Source of the DNA: Capsulimonas sp.
GTDB lineage: Bacteria > Armatimonadota > Armatimonadia > Armatimonadales > Capsulimonadaceae
Reading direction: 5' to 3'
Assembly (NCBI GenBank): GCA_025963815.1
Contig: JAOQAA010000365.1
Coordinates: 1 to 11,324 of the forward strand
Length of the DNA stretch: 11,324 bases
Shown here: positions 5,665 to 11,324 of the stretch, in pieces
How positions within the stretch are numbered: position 1 is the first letter of the stretch
Layout: every line of letters starts with the position of its first letter
Translations under genes and position numbers: made by a program
Notes under the pieces: generated by a model
Databases searched by the model: none
Seen by the model: only the letters and a program-made list of their open reading frames with translations
What the model was told of the DNA's origin: nothing

Positions 5665-6102
5665 ATGAATCTGACAGACCTCAAGCCCAACGAGGGATCG
5701 ACACACCGGCGCAAGCGTCTTGGCCGCGGTCCGGGATCCGGACACGGCAAAACTTCCGGCGGCGGTCACAAGGGCGATAAGGCCCGTGGCAACACCAAGC
5801 CCGGCTTCGAAGGCGGCCAAACCCCGACCCACCGACGCCTGCCGCATCGCCGTGGTTTTACCGCGCTCTTCAAAAAAGAGTTTGCGATCGTCAACCTGAG
5901 CGCTCTGGAGCGCTTTGATGACGGCGTCACGGTGACCCCGGAACTGCTGCTGGAAACCCGCGTGATCCATGACGTCAAAGATGGCGTGAAGATCCTGGGC
6001 AATGGCGATCTGACCAAGAAGCTGACCGTTCAGGCGCACCACTTCTCCAAGAGCGCATCGGACAAGATCGCTTCTCTTGGCGGCAGCACGGAAACCATTT
6101 AG
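5665..6102 (+). CDS. rplO: 50S ribosomal protein L15
   Basis: L15 is a late-assembly protein whose long basic N-terminal arm threads into the 50S core. The 145-residue product fits the family. It starts [20 protein letters not shown] and has the Gly-rich arm [17 protein letters not shown] (about 21-37), then [18 protein letters not shown]. The globular C-terminal part includes [24 protein letters not shown] (5655-5658) lies 6 nt before ATG 5665, at the end of rpmD, 3 nt from its stop. It directly precedes secY, the usual order. Confidence 0.98.
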   Translation: MNLTDLKPNEGSTHRRKRLGRGPGSGHGKTSGGGHKGDKARGNTKPGFEGGQTPTHRRLPHRRGFTALFKKEFAIVNLSALERFDDGVTVTPELLLETRVIHDVKDGVKILGNGDLTKKLTVQAHHFSKSASDKIASLGGSTETI

Positions 6103-6130
6103 TTGACGCAACGTTTCGAGGACTTTAGTC

Positions 6131-7522
6131 ATGGCTGTCAATAGACCGTCCGGAGCGGCCGCTGCCGGCGGCTCCGGTTCGCGCCGCCGTACCGGGAACG
6201 CGCCCCGCTCATCGCAAGGATCATTTGTCGAAGCGATGGCGGCGGCGTTCGCGATCCCCGAACTGCGCCGGCGGCTGCTGTTCGTGTTCGCTATGTTCGG
6301 CGTCTACGTCGTCGGACTGCACATTCCCATTCCCGGCGTCAATCACGAGAAGCTTTCCGAGCTGTTTTCTCGCGGCGGCGGCGGCGGTATCCTGAGCCTG
6401 GTCGACGTCTTCACCGGCGGCGCCTTAAAGCTGTACACGATCTTCGCGATGGGCATTGTTCCCTATATTAACGCGTCGATCATCATGCAGCTTTTGACGT
6501 TCGCGATCCCTTCCTGGCAGGAAATGTCCAAGGAAGGCGAGTCCGGACGCCGTCGCATCGGCCAGTACACTCGCTACTTCACTGTGGCGCTGTCGGCCGT
6601 GCAGGGCTTCGGAATGACCATGCTTCTGCGCAACGAGCATGTCATCAGCTCTAATCCGTTTGTGCTGATCCAGATTATCATCACGCTGGCCGCTGGCACA
6701 GCGTTCCTGATGTGGATTGGCGAGCAGATCACCGAAAAGGGGATCGGCAACGGCATCTCCCTGATCATCTTCTGCGGCATCATGGTTCGCCTGCCGAGCC
6801 AAATCGGCGGCGTCATGCAGTCGGTTCGAGAAGGCACGGTTGCTCCCTGGCAGCTCGCCGTACTGGTCATCACGTTCTTCGCAACCGTCATGGGCGTCAT
6901 TTATGTGACCCTGGGACAGCGTAAGATCCCGATCCAGCACGTCAAGAAAATGGTCGGCAATAAGATGACCCAGGGCGGTACGGCTTACCTGCCGTTCCGT
7001 GTGGCGTCCGCCGGCGTTATTCCGATCATCTTCGCTCTGTCGATCCAGCTTCTGCCGCTCACCTTCGCGCAGTTCGTCTCGCCGACTTCGGCGCTTGGCG
7101 AAAATCTGCAAAAGTGGGCCAAGTGGATGTCTCCGGGTGAAAATCCGATCACAGGCTTGGTCTACGCGGCGATCATTGTGTTCTTTACGTATTTCTATAC
7201 GGCGGTCACGATGAATGTCGAGCAGATCGCGGACGACTTGAAGAAGTATGGTTCCTATATCCCCGGCATCCGCCCCGGCAAGCCGACGATGGAGTATTTG
7301 GATAAGGTGATGACACGCATCACCCTGGCCGGCGCTCTGTTTCTGGCCGTCATCGCACTGATGCAGTATTGGATCCCGTCCCTGACGAACACTGGGGGAG
7401 CTAACGGCTTCACCCTCGTCGGAGGCACCAGTCTGCTGATCGTTGTCGGCGTGGCGCTGGAAACGATGCAGGCGATCGAAGCGCAGCTCCTGATGAGGAA
7501 CTACGAGGGCTTCATCCGGTAG
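6131..7522 (+). CDS. secY: Preprotein translocase subunit SecY
   Basis: SecY is the pore-forming membrane subunit of the SecYEG channel that exports or inserts proteins, driven by SecA or by the translating ribosome. The 463-residue product shows about ten hydrophobic segments (first near 46-68, others near 102-124, 150-165, 178-196, 240-260, 293-315, 341-361, 396-415 and 430-446). It also shows a plug-region motif SLVDVFTGGAL, MGIVPYINASIIMQLL (about 107-122), GEQITEKGIGNGIS (197-210), YIPGIRPG (376-383) and the end QLLMRNYEGFIR. Residues 1-35 are a Gly/Ala/Ser/Arg-rich cytosolic extension; an alternative ATG at 6236 would remove it but has no ribosome binding site, whereas GAGGA (6118-6122) supports 6131. 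The stop TAG shares a base with the GTG start of adk. Confidence 0.98.
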   Translation: MAVNRPSGAAAAGGSGSRRRTGNAPRSSQGSFVEAMAAAFAIPELRRRLLFVFAMFGVYVVGLHIPIPGVNHEKLSELFSRGGGGGILSLVDVFTGGALKLYTIFAMGIVPYINASIIMQLLTFAIPSWQEMSKEGESGRRRIGQYTRYFTVALSAVQGFGMTMLLRNEHVISSNPFVLIQIIITLAAGTAFLMWIGEQITEKGIGNGISLIIFCGIMVRLPSQIGGVMQSVREGTVAPWQLAVLVITFFATVMGVIYVTLGQRKIPIQHVKKMVGNKMTQGGTAYLPFRVASAGVIPIIFALSIQLLPLTFAQFVSPTSALGENLQKWAKWMSPGENPITGLVYAAIIVFFTYFYTAVTMNVEQIADDLKKYGSYIPGIRPGKPTMEYLDKVMTRITLAGALFLAVIALMQYWIPSLTNTGGANGFTLVGGTSLLIVVGVALETMQAIEAQLLMRNYEGFIR

Positions 7523-8169
7523 TGCGCGCTGTACTGCTGGGTCCGCCAGGTTCCGGCAAAGGAACTCAGGGACAAAAGCTCGCCGATCAGCTGCGGGCTC
7601 CCCGAATTGCGACGGGCGATATTATCCGAGATCATATCGCCCGACGCACAGCTTTTGGTTTGAAGGTCGAAGAGCGCATCGCCGCCGGAGATTACGCTCC
7701 GGATGAAGATATTATCCATCTTGTGTCTTTACGGCTGGCTCAGCCGGATGCGACTCAAGGGTATGTGCTGGACGGCTTTCCAAGAAATTTGAACCAGGCT
7801 CGATTGTTCGATGCGACAGGGGGCGCCGATGCGCCCGCAGTCGATGTCGTGATCGCCCTGGAAATTGATGAAACGGTTTTGATCGAGCGCACGGCGGGCC
7901 GACTGGTCTGTCCGAAATGCGCGTCGGTTTACCAAATGCATTTGCAGCCGCCGAAGCAGGCGGGGCGGTGCGACCGCGATGGAGAAACGCTGGTTCGCCG
8001 GCCGGAAGACGATCCGGGAACCATGCCCCATCGACTGGATGTCTATCATCAGTCAACGCTGCCGTTGACGCAATATTACGCCCAACAGGGCAAACTTCGG
8101 CCCGTGGACGCCTCAGGGAGCCCGGACGAAGTCTTTCAGCGCATACTATTTGCACTGAAAGATCGATAA
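7522..8169 (+). CDS. adk: Adenylate kinase, zinc-binding long form
   Basis: Adk catalyses ATP + AMP = 2 ADP in the cytosol and sets adenylate balance. The 215-residue product begins MRAVLLGPPGSGKGTQ, with the P-loop at residues 7-15. It has the NMP-site ATGDIIR (30-36) and DGFPRN (84-89). The LID carries R123-T-A-G-R127 and a zinc site C130-x2-C133-x16-C150-x2-D153, the Cys3-Asp variant of the family pattern, followed by HRLDVYHQST. The start is GTG 7522, overlapping the secY stop (TAGTG), so coupling is likely. GAGGG at 7505-7509 is 12 nt upstream and suboptimal. The secY-adk-map-infA order is common in Gram-positive bacteria and relatives. Confidence 0.97.
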   Translation: MRAVLLGPPGSGKGTQGQKLADQLRAPRIATGDIIRDHIARRTAFGLKVEERIAAGDYAPDEDIIHLVSLRLAQPDATQGYVLDGFPRNLNQARLFDATGGADAPAVDVVIALEIDETVLIERTAGRLVCPKCASVYQMHLQPPKQAGRCDRDGETLVRRPEDDPGTMPHRLDVYHQSTLPLTQYYAQQGKLRPVDASGSPDEVFQRILFALKDR

Positions 8170-8184
8170 ATAGAAATTGACGGG

Positions 8185-8190
8185 TATAAT
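8185..8190 (+). promoter_or_regulatory. Consensus -10 box placed for a leaderless map mRNA
   Basis: TATAAT (8185-8190) lies so that transcription would start at about 8196-8198, on the ATG of map at 8197. There is no Shine-Dalgarno before map. No -35 is found 16-18 nt upstream. A TTGACG at 8177-8182 is only 2 nt from the box and cannot act as a paired -35 for standard sigma-70. Confidence 0.45.
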
Positions 8191-8196
8191 AGTCCG

Positions 8197-8985
8197 ATGG
8201 GTCGTCCCAAAACTTCAGAAGAAATAGAAATGATGCGGCTTGCGGGCCGTGTGGTCGCGGAAACGCTCGCGGCGATGGCCGCCGCGATCGTTCCTGGGAC
8301 GACTACGACGCTGGATTTGGATGAAGTGGCTGCGGAGGTTCTTCGCAAGCACGGCGCCAAATCGGCGTTTATGGGCTATCAGCCCTCGTTTAGCGATGTG
8401 CCTTACAAGCACAATACATGTTTGTCGATTAACGATGAGATCGTCCATGGGGTTCCGGTGAAGAACCGGGTGCTGCAAGAGGGCGATATCATCAGCCTCG
8501 ACATGGGCGCTTCGGTGGACGGATGGTTCGCCGATGCGGCCATGACAGTTCCCGTCGGAGAAATTTCATCGGCGGCAAAGAACTTGCTGCTAGTGACGCG
8601 CGAGGCTCTGTATAAGGGCATTGCGCAGGCGCGTGTCGGCAACACGATCGGCGATATCGGCGCAGCGATCCAGAAACATGTGGAGCGCAGCCGGTATTCC
8701 GTCGTTCGTGATTTGGTGGGCCATGGCATTGGCAACACCGTGCATGAGGACCCTCAGGTTCCTAATTACGGTCGTCCAGGTCGTGGCGAGCGTCTTCGCG
8801 CGGGGATGACGATCTGCATTGAACCGATGGTTAACATCGGGACGCGCGAAGCCATCCATCGCGCGGGGGATGAGTGGACTATTTTTACAGGCGACCGTAG
8901 TCTCTCAGCCCATTTCGAGCATACGGTCGCGATTACTGAGGACGGGCCGGACATTTTGACCTTGCCTGCCTCTGAAGGGAAATAG
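8197..8985 (+). CDS. map: Methionine aminopeptidase type I
   Basis: MetAP removes the initiator Met from new proteins whose second residue is small. The 262-residue product has the pita-bread fold signatures and all expected catalytic residues: His84 (INDEIVHGVP), metal ligands Asp102 (SLDMG), Asp113 (FADAA), His176 (GHGIG), Glu209 (CIEPM) and Glu241 (FEHTVAI), plus His183. No zinc-finger N-terminal extension is present, so it is the short type I form. ATG 8197 is the only reasonable start, since the in-frame stop at 8167-8169 closes the frame upstream. It lacks a Shine-Dalgarno, and a TATAAT ends 6 nt before the ATG, which suggests possible leaderless expression in addition to readthrough from adk, 27 nt upstream. 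Confidence 0.98.
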   Translation: MGRPKTSEEIEMMRLAGRVVAETLAAMAAAIVPGTTTTLDLDEVAAEVLRKHGAKSAFMGYQPSFSDVPYKHNTCLSINDEIVHGVPVKNRVLQEGDIISLDMGASVDGWFADAAMTVPVGEISSAAKNLLLVTREALYKGIAQARVGNTIGDIGAAIQKHVERSRYSVVRDLVGHGIGNTVHEDPQVPNYGRPGRGERLRAGMTICIEPMVNIGTREAIHRAGDEWTIFTGDRSLSAHFEHTVAITEDGPDILTLPASEGK

Positions 8986-8997
8986 CTGATCTAGCCT

Positions 8998-9282
8998 ATG
9001 GCGAGAAGACCACGAAAAACTCACGAAGCGCGCGAAGAGCGCCGCGCTGAGGAAGCGGAAGTTTACGCGAAAGAAAAAGCGATCGAAGTAGAGGGAACCA
9101 TTGCGGAAACTCTGCCGAACGCCATGTTCCGCGTAGATCTGGAAGGCGGACATCAGATTTTGGCGTTGGTCAGCGGTAAGATCCGCATGAACTTCATCAA
9201 GATCCTTCCGGGAGATCGGGTAAAGTGCGAGCTTTCCCCATACGATCTGACCCGGGGCCGCATTTTGTACCGTTATAAGTAA
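8998..9282 (+). CDS. infA: Translation initiation factor IF-1 with N-terminal extension
   Basis: IF-1 binds the 30S A site during initiation and supports IF-2 and IF-3. From residue 24 the product follows the normal 72-residue OB-fold protein closely: [20 protein letters not shown], then [17 protein letters not shown], then [17 protein letters not shown]. Before it lie 22 added residues rich in Arg, Glu and Ala, [20 protein letters not shown] plus two more, likely helical. The frame offers no ATG, GTG or TTG between 8998 and the core, so the extension is probably genuine unless a rarer start codon is used. No good Shine-Dalgarno lies upstream (AAGGGA at 8975-8980 is 17 nt away). The map stop is 12 nt before the start. 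Confidence 0.95.
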   Translation: MARRPRKTHEAREERRAEEAEVYAKEKAIEVEGTIAETLPNAMFRVDLEGGHQILALVSGKIRMNFIKILPGDRVKCELSPYDLTRGRILYRYK

Positions 9283-9311
9283 CCCTAAGTTGCTTATATA
9301 GACGTAACGAA

Positions 9312-9336
9312 ATCCGGTGGCGTTCAGTCGCCGGAT
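9312..9336 (+). other. Hairpin before rpmJ
   Basis: ATCCGGTGGC (9312-9321) pairs with GTCGCCGGAT (9327-9336) in a 10-bp stem with two G-U wobbles and a 5-nt loop. It ends 5 nt before the ribosome binding site of rpmJ. It is the main structure in the 71-nt gap after infA. TATATA at 9295-9300 could be a weak -10 but has no partner -35. Confidence 0.5.
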
Positions 9337-9353
9337 AAGACGAGGAGTTTCGC

Positions 9354-9467
9354 ATGAAAGTACGGGCGTCCGTAAAAAAAATCTGCGATAAGTGTAAGGT
9401 AATCAAGCGCGACGGTGTCGTGCGCGTTATCTGCGTTATCAAGAAGCACAAGCAGCGGCAGGGTTAA
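9354..9467 (+). CDS. rpmJ: 50S ribosomal protein L36, zinc-binding form
   Basis: L36 is the smallest ribosomal protein and stabilises 23S rRNA on the 50S subunit. The 37-residue product reads [20 protein letters not shown] for its first 20 residues, continues GVVRVIC and ends KKHKQRQG, a near-perfect match to the family and to its standard length. The zinc ligands C11, C14, C27 and H32 are all present, so this is the C+ form rather than the zinc-free paralog. GAGGAG (9342-9347), 6 nt before ATG 9354, is a good ribosome binding site. It is followed after 30 nt by rpsM, the normal neighbour. Confidence 0.98.
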   Translation: MKVRASVKKICDKCKVIKRDGVVRVICVIKKHKQRQG

Positions 9468-9485
9468 TCCCGCCGCCGCCATTCC

Positions 9486-9491
9486 AGGAGG
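9486..9491 (+). promoter_or_regulatory. Ribosome binding site of rpsM (decides a TTG start)
   Basis: AGGAGG at 9486-9491 is a full consensus Shine-Dalgarno, 6 nt before TTG 9498. It supports this rare start codon, which also gives the conserved [11 protein letters not shown]-terminus. Confidence 0.85.
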
Positions 9492-9497
9492 CAATCT

Positions 9498-9875
9498 TTG
9501 GCACGTATTGCGGGCGTCGACCTGCCGCGCGACAAGCGGGTAGAGTACGCGCTACTTTCCATTTTCGGGATCGGGCTCACCAGCAGCCGCGACATCCTGA
9601 CAAAAAATGACATCAGCCTGGACACTCGTGTCCGCGACCTGACGGAGGCGGAAGTCTCCAAGCTTCGAGAGACCATCGAGCGCGAATTCCGCGTCGAAGG
9701 CGACCTGAAGCGACAGATCGCTATCAACATCCGGCGTCTGCAAGAGATCGGCTGCTACCGTGGAATTCGCCACCGCAAGGGCTTGCCCGTGCGTGGTCAG
9801 AAGACCAAGAGCAACGCTCGAACCCGACGTGGACCGCGCCGCGCGGTTGCCGGTAAGAAGAAAATTAAGAAGTAA
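9498..9875 (+). CDS. rpsM: 30S ribosomal protein S13
   Basis: S13 sits at the top of the 30S head, forms bridges to the 50S (with L5) and contacts P-site tRNA through its basic tail. The 125-residue product has the conserved start [20 protein letters not shown], the helix-hairpin-helix [26 protein letters not shown] and the C-terminal [20 protein letters not shown] followed by RTRRGPRR and a Lys-rich end. Length is typical (about 118-126). The start is TTG 9498. It is the first gene of the alpha operon in E. coli, but here it is only 30 nt from rpmJ, so no separate long leader exists. Confidence 0.98.
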   Translation: MARIAGVDLPRDKRVEYALLSIFGIGLTSSRDILTKNDISLDTRVRDLTEAEVSKLRETIEREFRVEGDLKRQIAINIRRLQEIGCYRGIRHRKGLPVRGQKTKSNARTRRGPRRAVAGKKKIKK

Positions 9876-9877
9876 GT

Positions 9878-9920
9878 AGCTTTTCCTCCTGAAGACTTTG
9901 TGGTCTTCGCGTGGAAAGCT
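9878..9920 (+). other. Long interrupted stem-loop between rpsM and rpsK
   Basis: The outer arm AGCTTTTCC (9878-9886) pairs with GGAAAGCT (9913-9920) with one bulged T. The inner arm GAAGAC (9891-9896) pairs perfectly with GTCTTC (9903-9908) around TTTGTG, with a 4x4 internal loop between the two helices. It starts just after the rpsM stop and occupies much of the 95-nt gap. Confidence 0.55.
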
Positions 9921-9970
9921 TCCTGTACCGCCGCCGAGTGCGACGGGATGATAGGAGTATTCGTAGTTCG

Positions 9971-10366
9971 ATGGCGCAAAAGAAAACGACAACTCGGCAG
10001 AAGCCGAAAGAGAAGAAGAACATTGCTCAGGGTATCGTTCATATCCAGAGCACGTTCAATAATACAATTGTTTCGATCACCGATATCAAAGGTGAATTAA
10101 TTTCCTGGGCTAGCGCAGGCAGTGTTGGGTTCAAGGGCTCCAAAAAAGGAACTCCCTTTGGCGCGCAGCTCGCCGCTGAGAATGCCGCCCGCAAGGCGCA
10201 GGAGCACGGTCTCCGCCGTGTCGACGTGTTTGTCAAGGGACCCGGATCCGGCCGCGAAAGCGCCATCCGAGCCTTGCAGGCCGTCGGTGTCGAGGTGTCC
10301 CTGATCAAGGACGTCACCCCGATCCCGCACAACGGATGCCGCCCGCCGAAGCGCCGACGCGTTTGA
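9971..10366 (+). CDS. rpsK: 30S ribosomal protein S11
   Basis: S11 lines the 30S platform near the mRNA exit and the Shine-Dalgarno helix. The 131-residue product (family about 129) has a basic N-terminus, then [55 protein letters not shown] and the invariant ending [18 protein letters not shown]. The start chosen is ATG 9971, which gives [11 protein letters not shown] as in relatives. The frame stays open to a GTG at 9911, but that would add 20 unconserved residues from the hairpin region. AGGAG at 9953-9957 is 13 nt upstream, longer than ideal. Confidence 0.96.
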   Translation: MAQKKTTTRQKPKEKKNIAQGIVHIQSTFNNTIVSITDIKGELISWASAGSVGFKGSKKGTPFGAQLAAENAARKAQEHGLRRVDVFVKGPGSGRESAIRALQAVGVEVSLIKDVTPIPHNGCRPPKRRRV

Positions 10367-10394
10367 GTTCGATTTTTTTGGAGATTCTTTAACA

Positions 10395-11021
10395 ATGCCA
10401 ATCAGTGGAGATGCCCGCTGCCGTCAGTGCCGGCGCGAGGGAGTCAAACTATATCTGAAGGGAACTCGCTGCTACAGCAAGAAATGCGGTATCGAGCGAC
10501 GGAACTACGCCCCTGGCATGCACGGCCAGGGAATGCAGAAGAAAATGACCGAGTACGCCACCCAGCTTCGCGAAAAGCAGAAGATGAAGCGTACGTACCG
10601 GGTTATGGAAAAGCCTTTCCGCAACTACCTGGCGGAAGCCGAGCGACGCCGTGGAGTGACCGGCGAGAACCTGCTCGCGCTGCTTGAGGTTCGCCTCGAC
10701 AACACGGTCTACCGGCTGAACCTTGCGTCCTCGCGTGCTCAGGCTCGCCAGTTCGTGACCCACCGACATTTCATGGTCAACGGCAAGCGCGTCAACATCC
10801 CTTCCTTCCTTGTGAAGCCGGGCGACGTGATCACCGTCCACGACAACAGCCGCAAATTGGCCCCGATGCTGGCTTCGCTCAGCGGTATGGGACGTCATAT
10901 CCCGGACTGGCTGAGCTTCGACGCCAGCACGCTGACCGGCAAAGTGGTTTCGCTGCCGACACGCGACCTGATCGATACGGATGTCGAAGAGCAGTTGATC
11001 GTCGAATACTACTCCCGTTAA
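10395..11021 (+). CDS. rpsD: 30S ribosomal protein S4, zinc-binding C+ form
   Basis: S4 is a primary 16S rRNA binder that nucleates 30S assembly and, in E. coli, represses the alpha operon. The 208-residue product has the N-terminal zinc site C9-x2-C12, C26 and C31, the same spacing as the Thermus protein, within [24 protein letters not shown] sequence. It continues with [18 protein letters not shown], an S4 RNA-binding domain from about residue 95 ([43 protein letters not shown]) and the ending [14 protein letters not shown] (10380-10383) is 11 nt before ATG 10395. It is followed by a 237-nt gap before rpoA. Confidence 0.98.
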   Translation: MPISGDARCRQCRREGVKLYLKGTRCYSKKCGIERRNYAPGMHGQGMQKKMTEYATQLREKQKMKRTYRVMEKPFRNYLAEAERRRGVTGENLLALLEVRLDNTVYRLNLASSRAQARQFVTHRHFMVNGKRVNIPSFLVKPGDVITVHDNSRKLAPMLASLSGMGRHIPDWLSFDASTLTGKVVSLPTRDLIDTDVEEQLIVEYYSR

Positions 11022-11056
11022 TTCTGAGAGCAGTGACGGCGTTTATGCAAGTCGGA

Positions 11057-11200
11057 CGAGCTCTCTGGTAGGCTCGCCCATTCATCGACATCGTGAATCG
11101 CCAGTCGCGATACGTTATCGCCCGTTGTGCGATATGTTTCGGATCCTCCGTGCTTACGCTCGGCGGAGCTTCCCGCCTTTTGGGAGATTATCCCATAGGG
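11057..11200 (+). other. Structured leader between rpsD and rpoA
   Basis: The 237-nt gap 11022-11258 carries several stems. CGAGC (11057-11061) pairs with GCTCG (11072-11076). TATCGC (11116-11121) can pair with GCGATA on either side (11107-11112 or 11129-11134). GGGA (11182-11185) can pair with TCCC upstream (11171-11174) or TCCC downstream (11191-11194). Such exclusive alternatives resemble attenuator or regulatory leader architecture, but no clear terminator T run follows. No supported gene lies here. Confidence 0.4.
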
Positions 11201-11258
11201 TGGGGAGCCCCCTGGAGCGTTTTGGCGCGTGAGGGCCCAGGAGCCAGAACGGATTACA

Positions 11259-11324
11259 ATGATAGAAACGGCGACACCACGCATTGAGACTCTGGAGCAG
11301 ACCGACACTTACGGAAAGTTTGTC
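11259..11324 (+). CDS. rpoA: RNA polymerase alpha subunit, N-terminus only (partial)
   Basis: The last 66 bases encode 22 residues: MIETATPRIETLEQTDTYGK and two more, cut by the window edge. This matches the start of bacterial RpoA, whose N-terminus typically reads MIEI-x-KP-x-IE and then YGKFV before the dimerisation domain. Position after rpsD is the standard place of rpoA. Alpha dimerises to seed RNA polymerase assembly and its C-terminal domain contacts activators and UP elements (not visible here). AGGAG at 11239-11243 lies 15 nt upstream, too far for a strong ribosome binding site. Confidence 0.9.
   Translation, partial: MIETATPRIETLEQTDTYGKFV

Noticed and set aside
8177..8190. TTGACG and TATAAT before map as a standard -35/-10 pair
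   Set aside because: Only 2 nt separate them, whereas sigma-70 promoters need about 16-18 nt. Only the -10 box is kept as a candidate.
9911..9970. Upstream GTG start for rpsK, giving 151 residues
   Set aside because: The extra 20 residues read through the hairpin and the AGGAG site. S11 normally starts where ATG 9971 does.
10367..10394. Seven-T run (10373-10379) after rpsK as intrinsic terminator
   Set aside because: No convincing GC-rich stem directly precedes it, and it sits just before the ribosome binding site of rpsD.
11093..11287. Small GTG-started frame (64 codons) in the rpsD-rpoA gap
   Set aside because: No ribosome binding site or recognisable family. It overlaps the rpoA start and covers the alternative-pairing region, so a structured leader explains it better.
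1..11324. A hidden novel system, mobile island, tRNA or toxin-antitoxin pair
   Set aside because: Every sizeable coding region is a conserved translation, secretion or housekeeping gene in standard order. The remaining gaps are short and show hairpins and weak promoter-like boxes only.

Overview
This window is a long, uninterrupted run of co-directional (+ strand) translation and secretion genes. It corresponds to the end of the S10 operon, the whole spc operon and most of the alpha operon. The order is rpsC (3' end only), rplP, rpmC, rpsQ, rplN, rplX, rplE, rpsN (zinc type), rpsH, rplF, rplR, rpsE, rpmD, rplO, secY, adk, map, infA, rpmJ, rpsM, rpsK, rpsD, rpoA (5' end only). I see no mobile elements, tRNA or rRNA genes, CRISPR arrays or foreign-looking islands.

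The host looks like a moderately GC-rich bacterium of the Gram-positive/terrabacterial side of the tree. The pointers are the presence of adk, map, infA and rpmJ between secY and rpsM, the short zinc-type S14, the C+ zinc form of S4, and zinc-type adenylate kinase. The tailed ribosomal proteins and the N-terminus of RpoA made me think of Armatimonadota. That is an impression from memory, not a demonstrated assignment.

Layout: 1-1153 holds the S10-type genes, tightly packed and partly overlapping. 1154-1371 is a gap with stacked hairpins at the classical S10/spc boundary. 1372-2728 is rplN-rplX-rplE. 2729-4334 carries rpsN, rpsH and rplF separated by three further structured gaps. 4335-7522 is rplR-rpsE-rpmD-rplO-secY, nearly gapless. 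7522-9467 is adk-map-infA-rpmJ. 9498-11021 is rpsM-rpsK-rpsD, with a hairpin before rpsK. 11022-11258 is a structured leader before rpoA.

Together the genes supply ribosomal proteins, the membrane channel for protein export (SecY), N-terminal Met removal from new proteins (Map), an initiation factor (IF-1), a nucleotide balancing enzyme (Adk) and the RNA polymerase alpha subunit. Gene content is ordinary, and I found no convincing undescribed system. The more distinctive points are low-complexity tails on several proteins (S3, L16, L6, S5, L30, the SecY N-terminus), a 22-residue charged extension on IF-1, a consensus -10 box placed so that map could be transcribed leaderless, and a series of intercistronic hairpins that may be regulatory.
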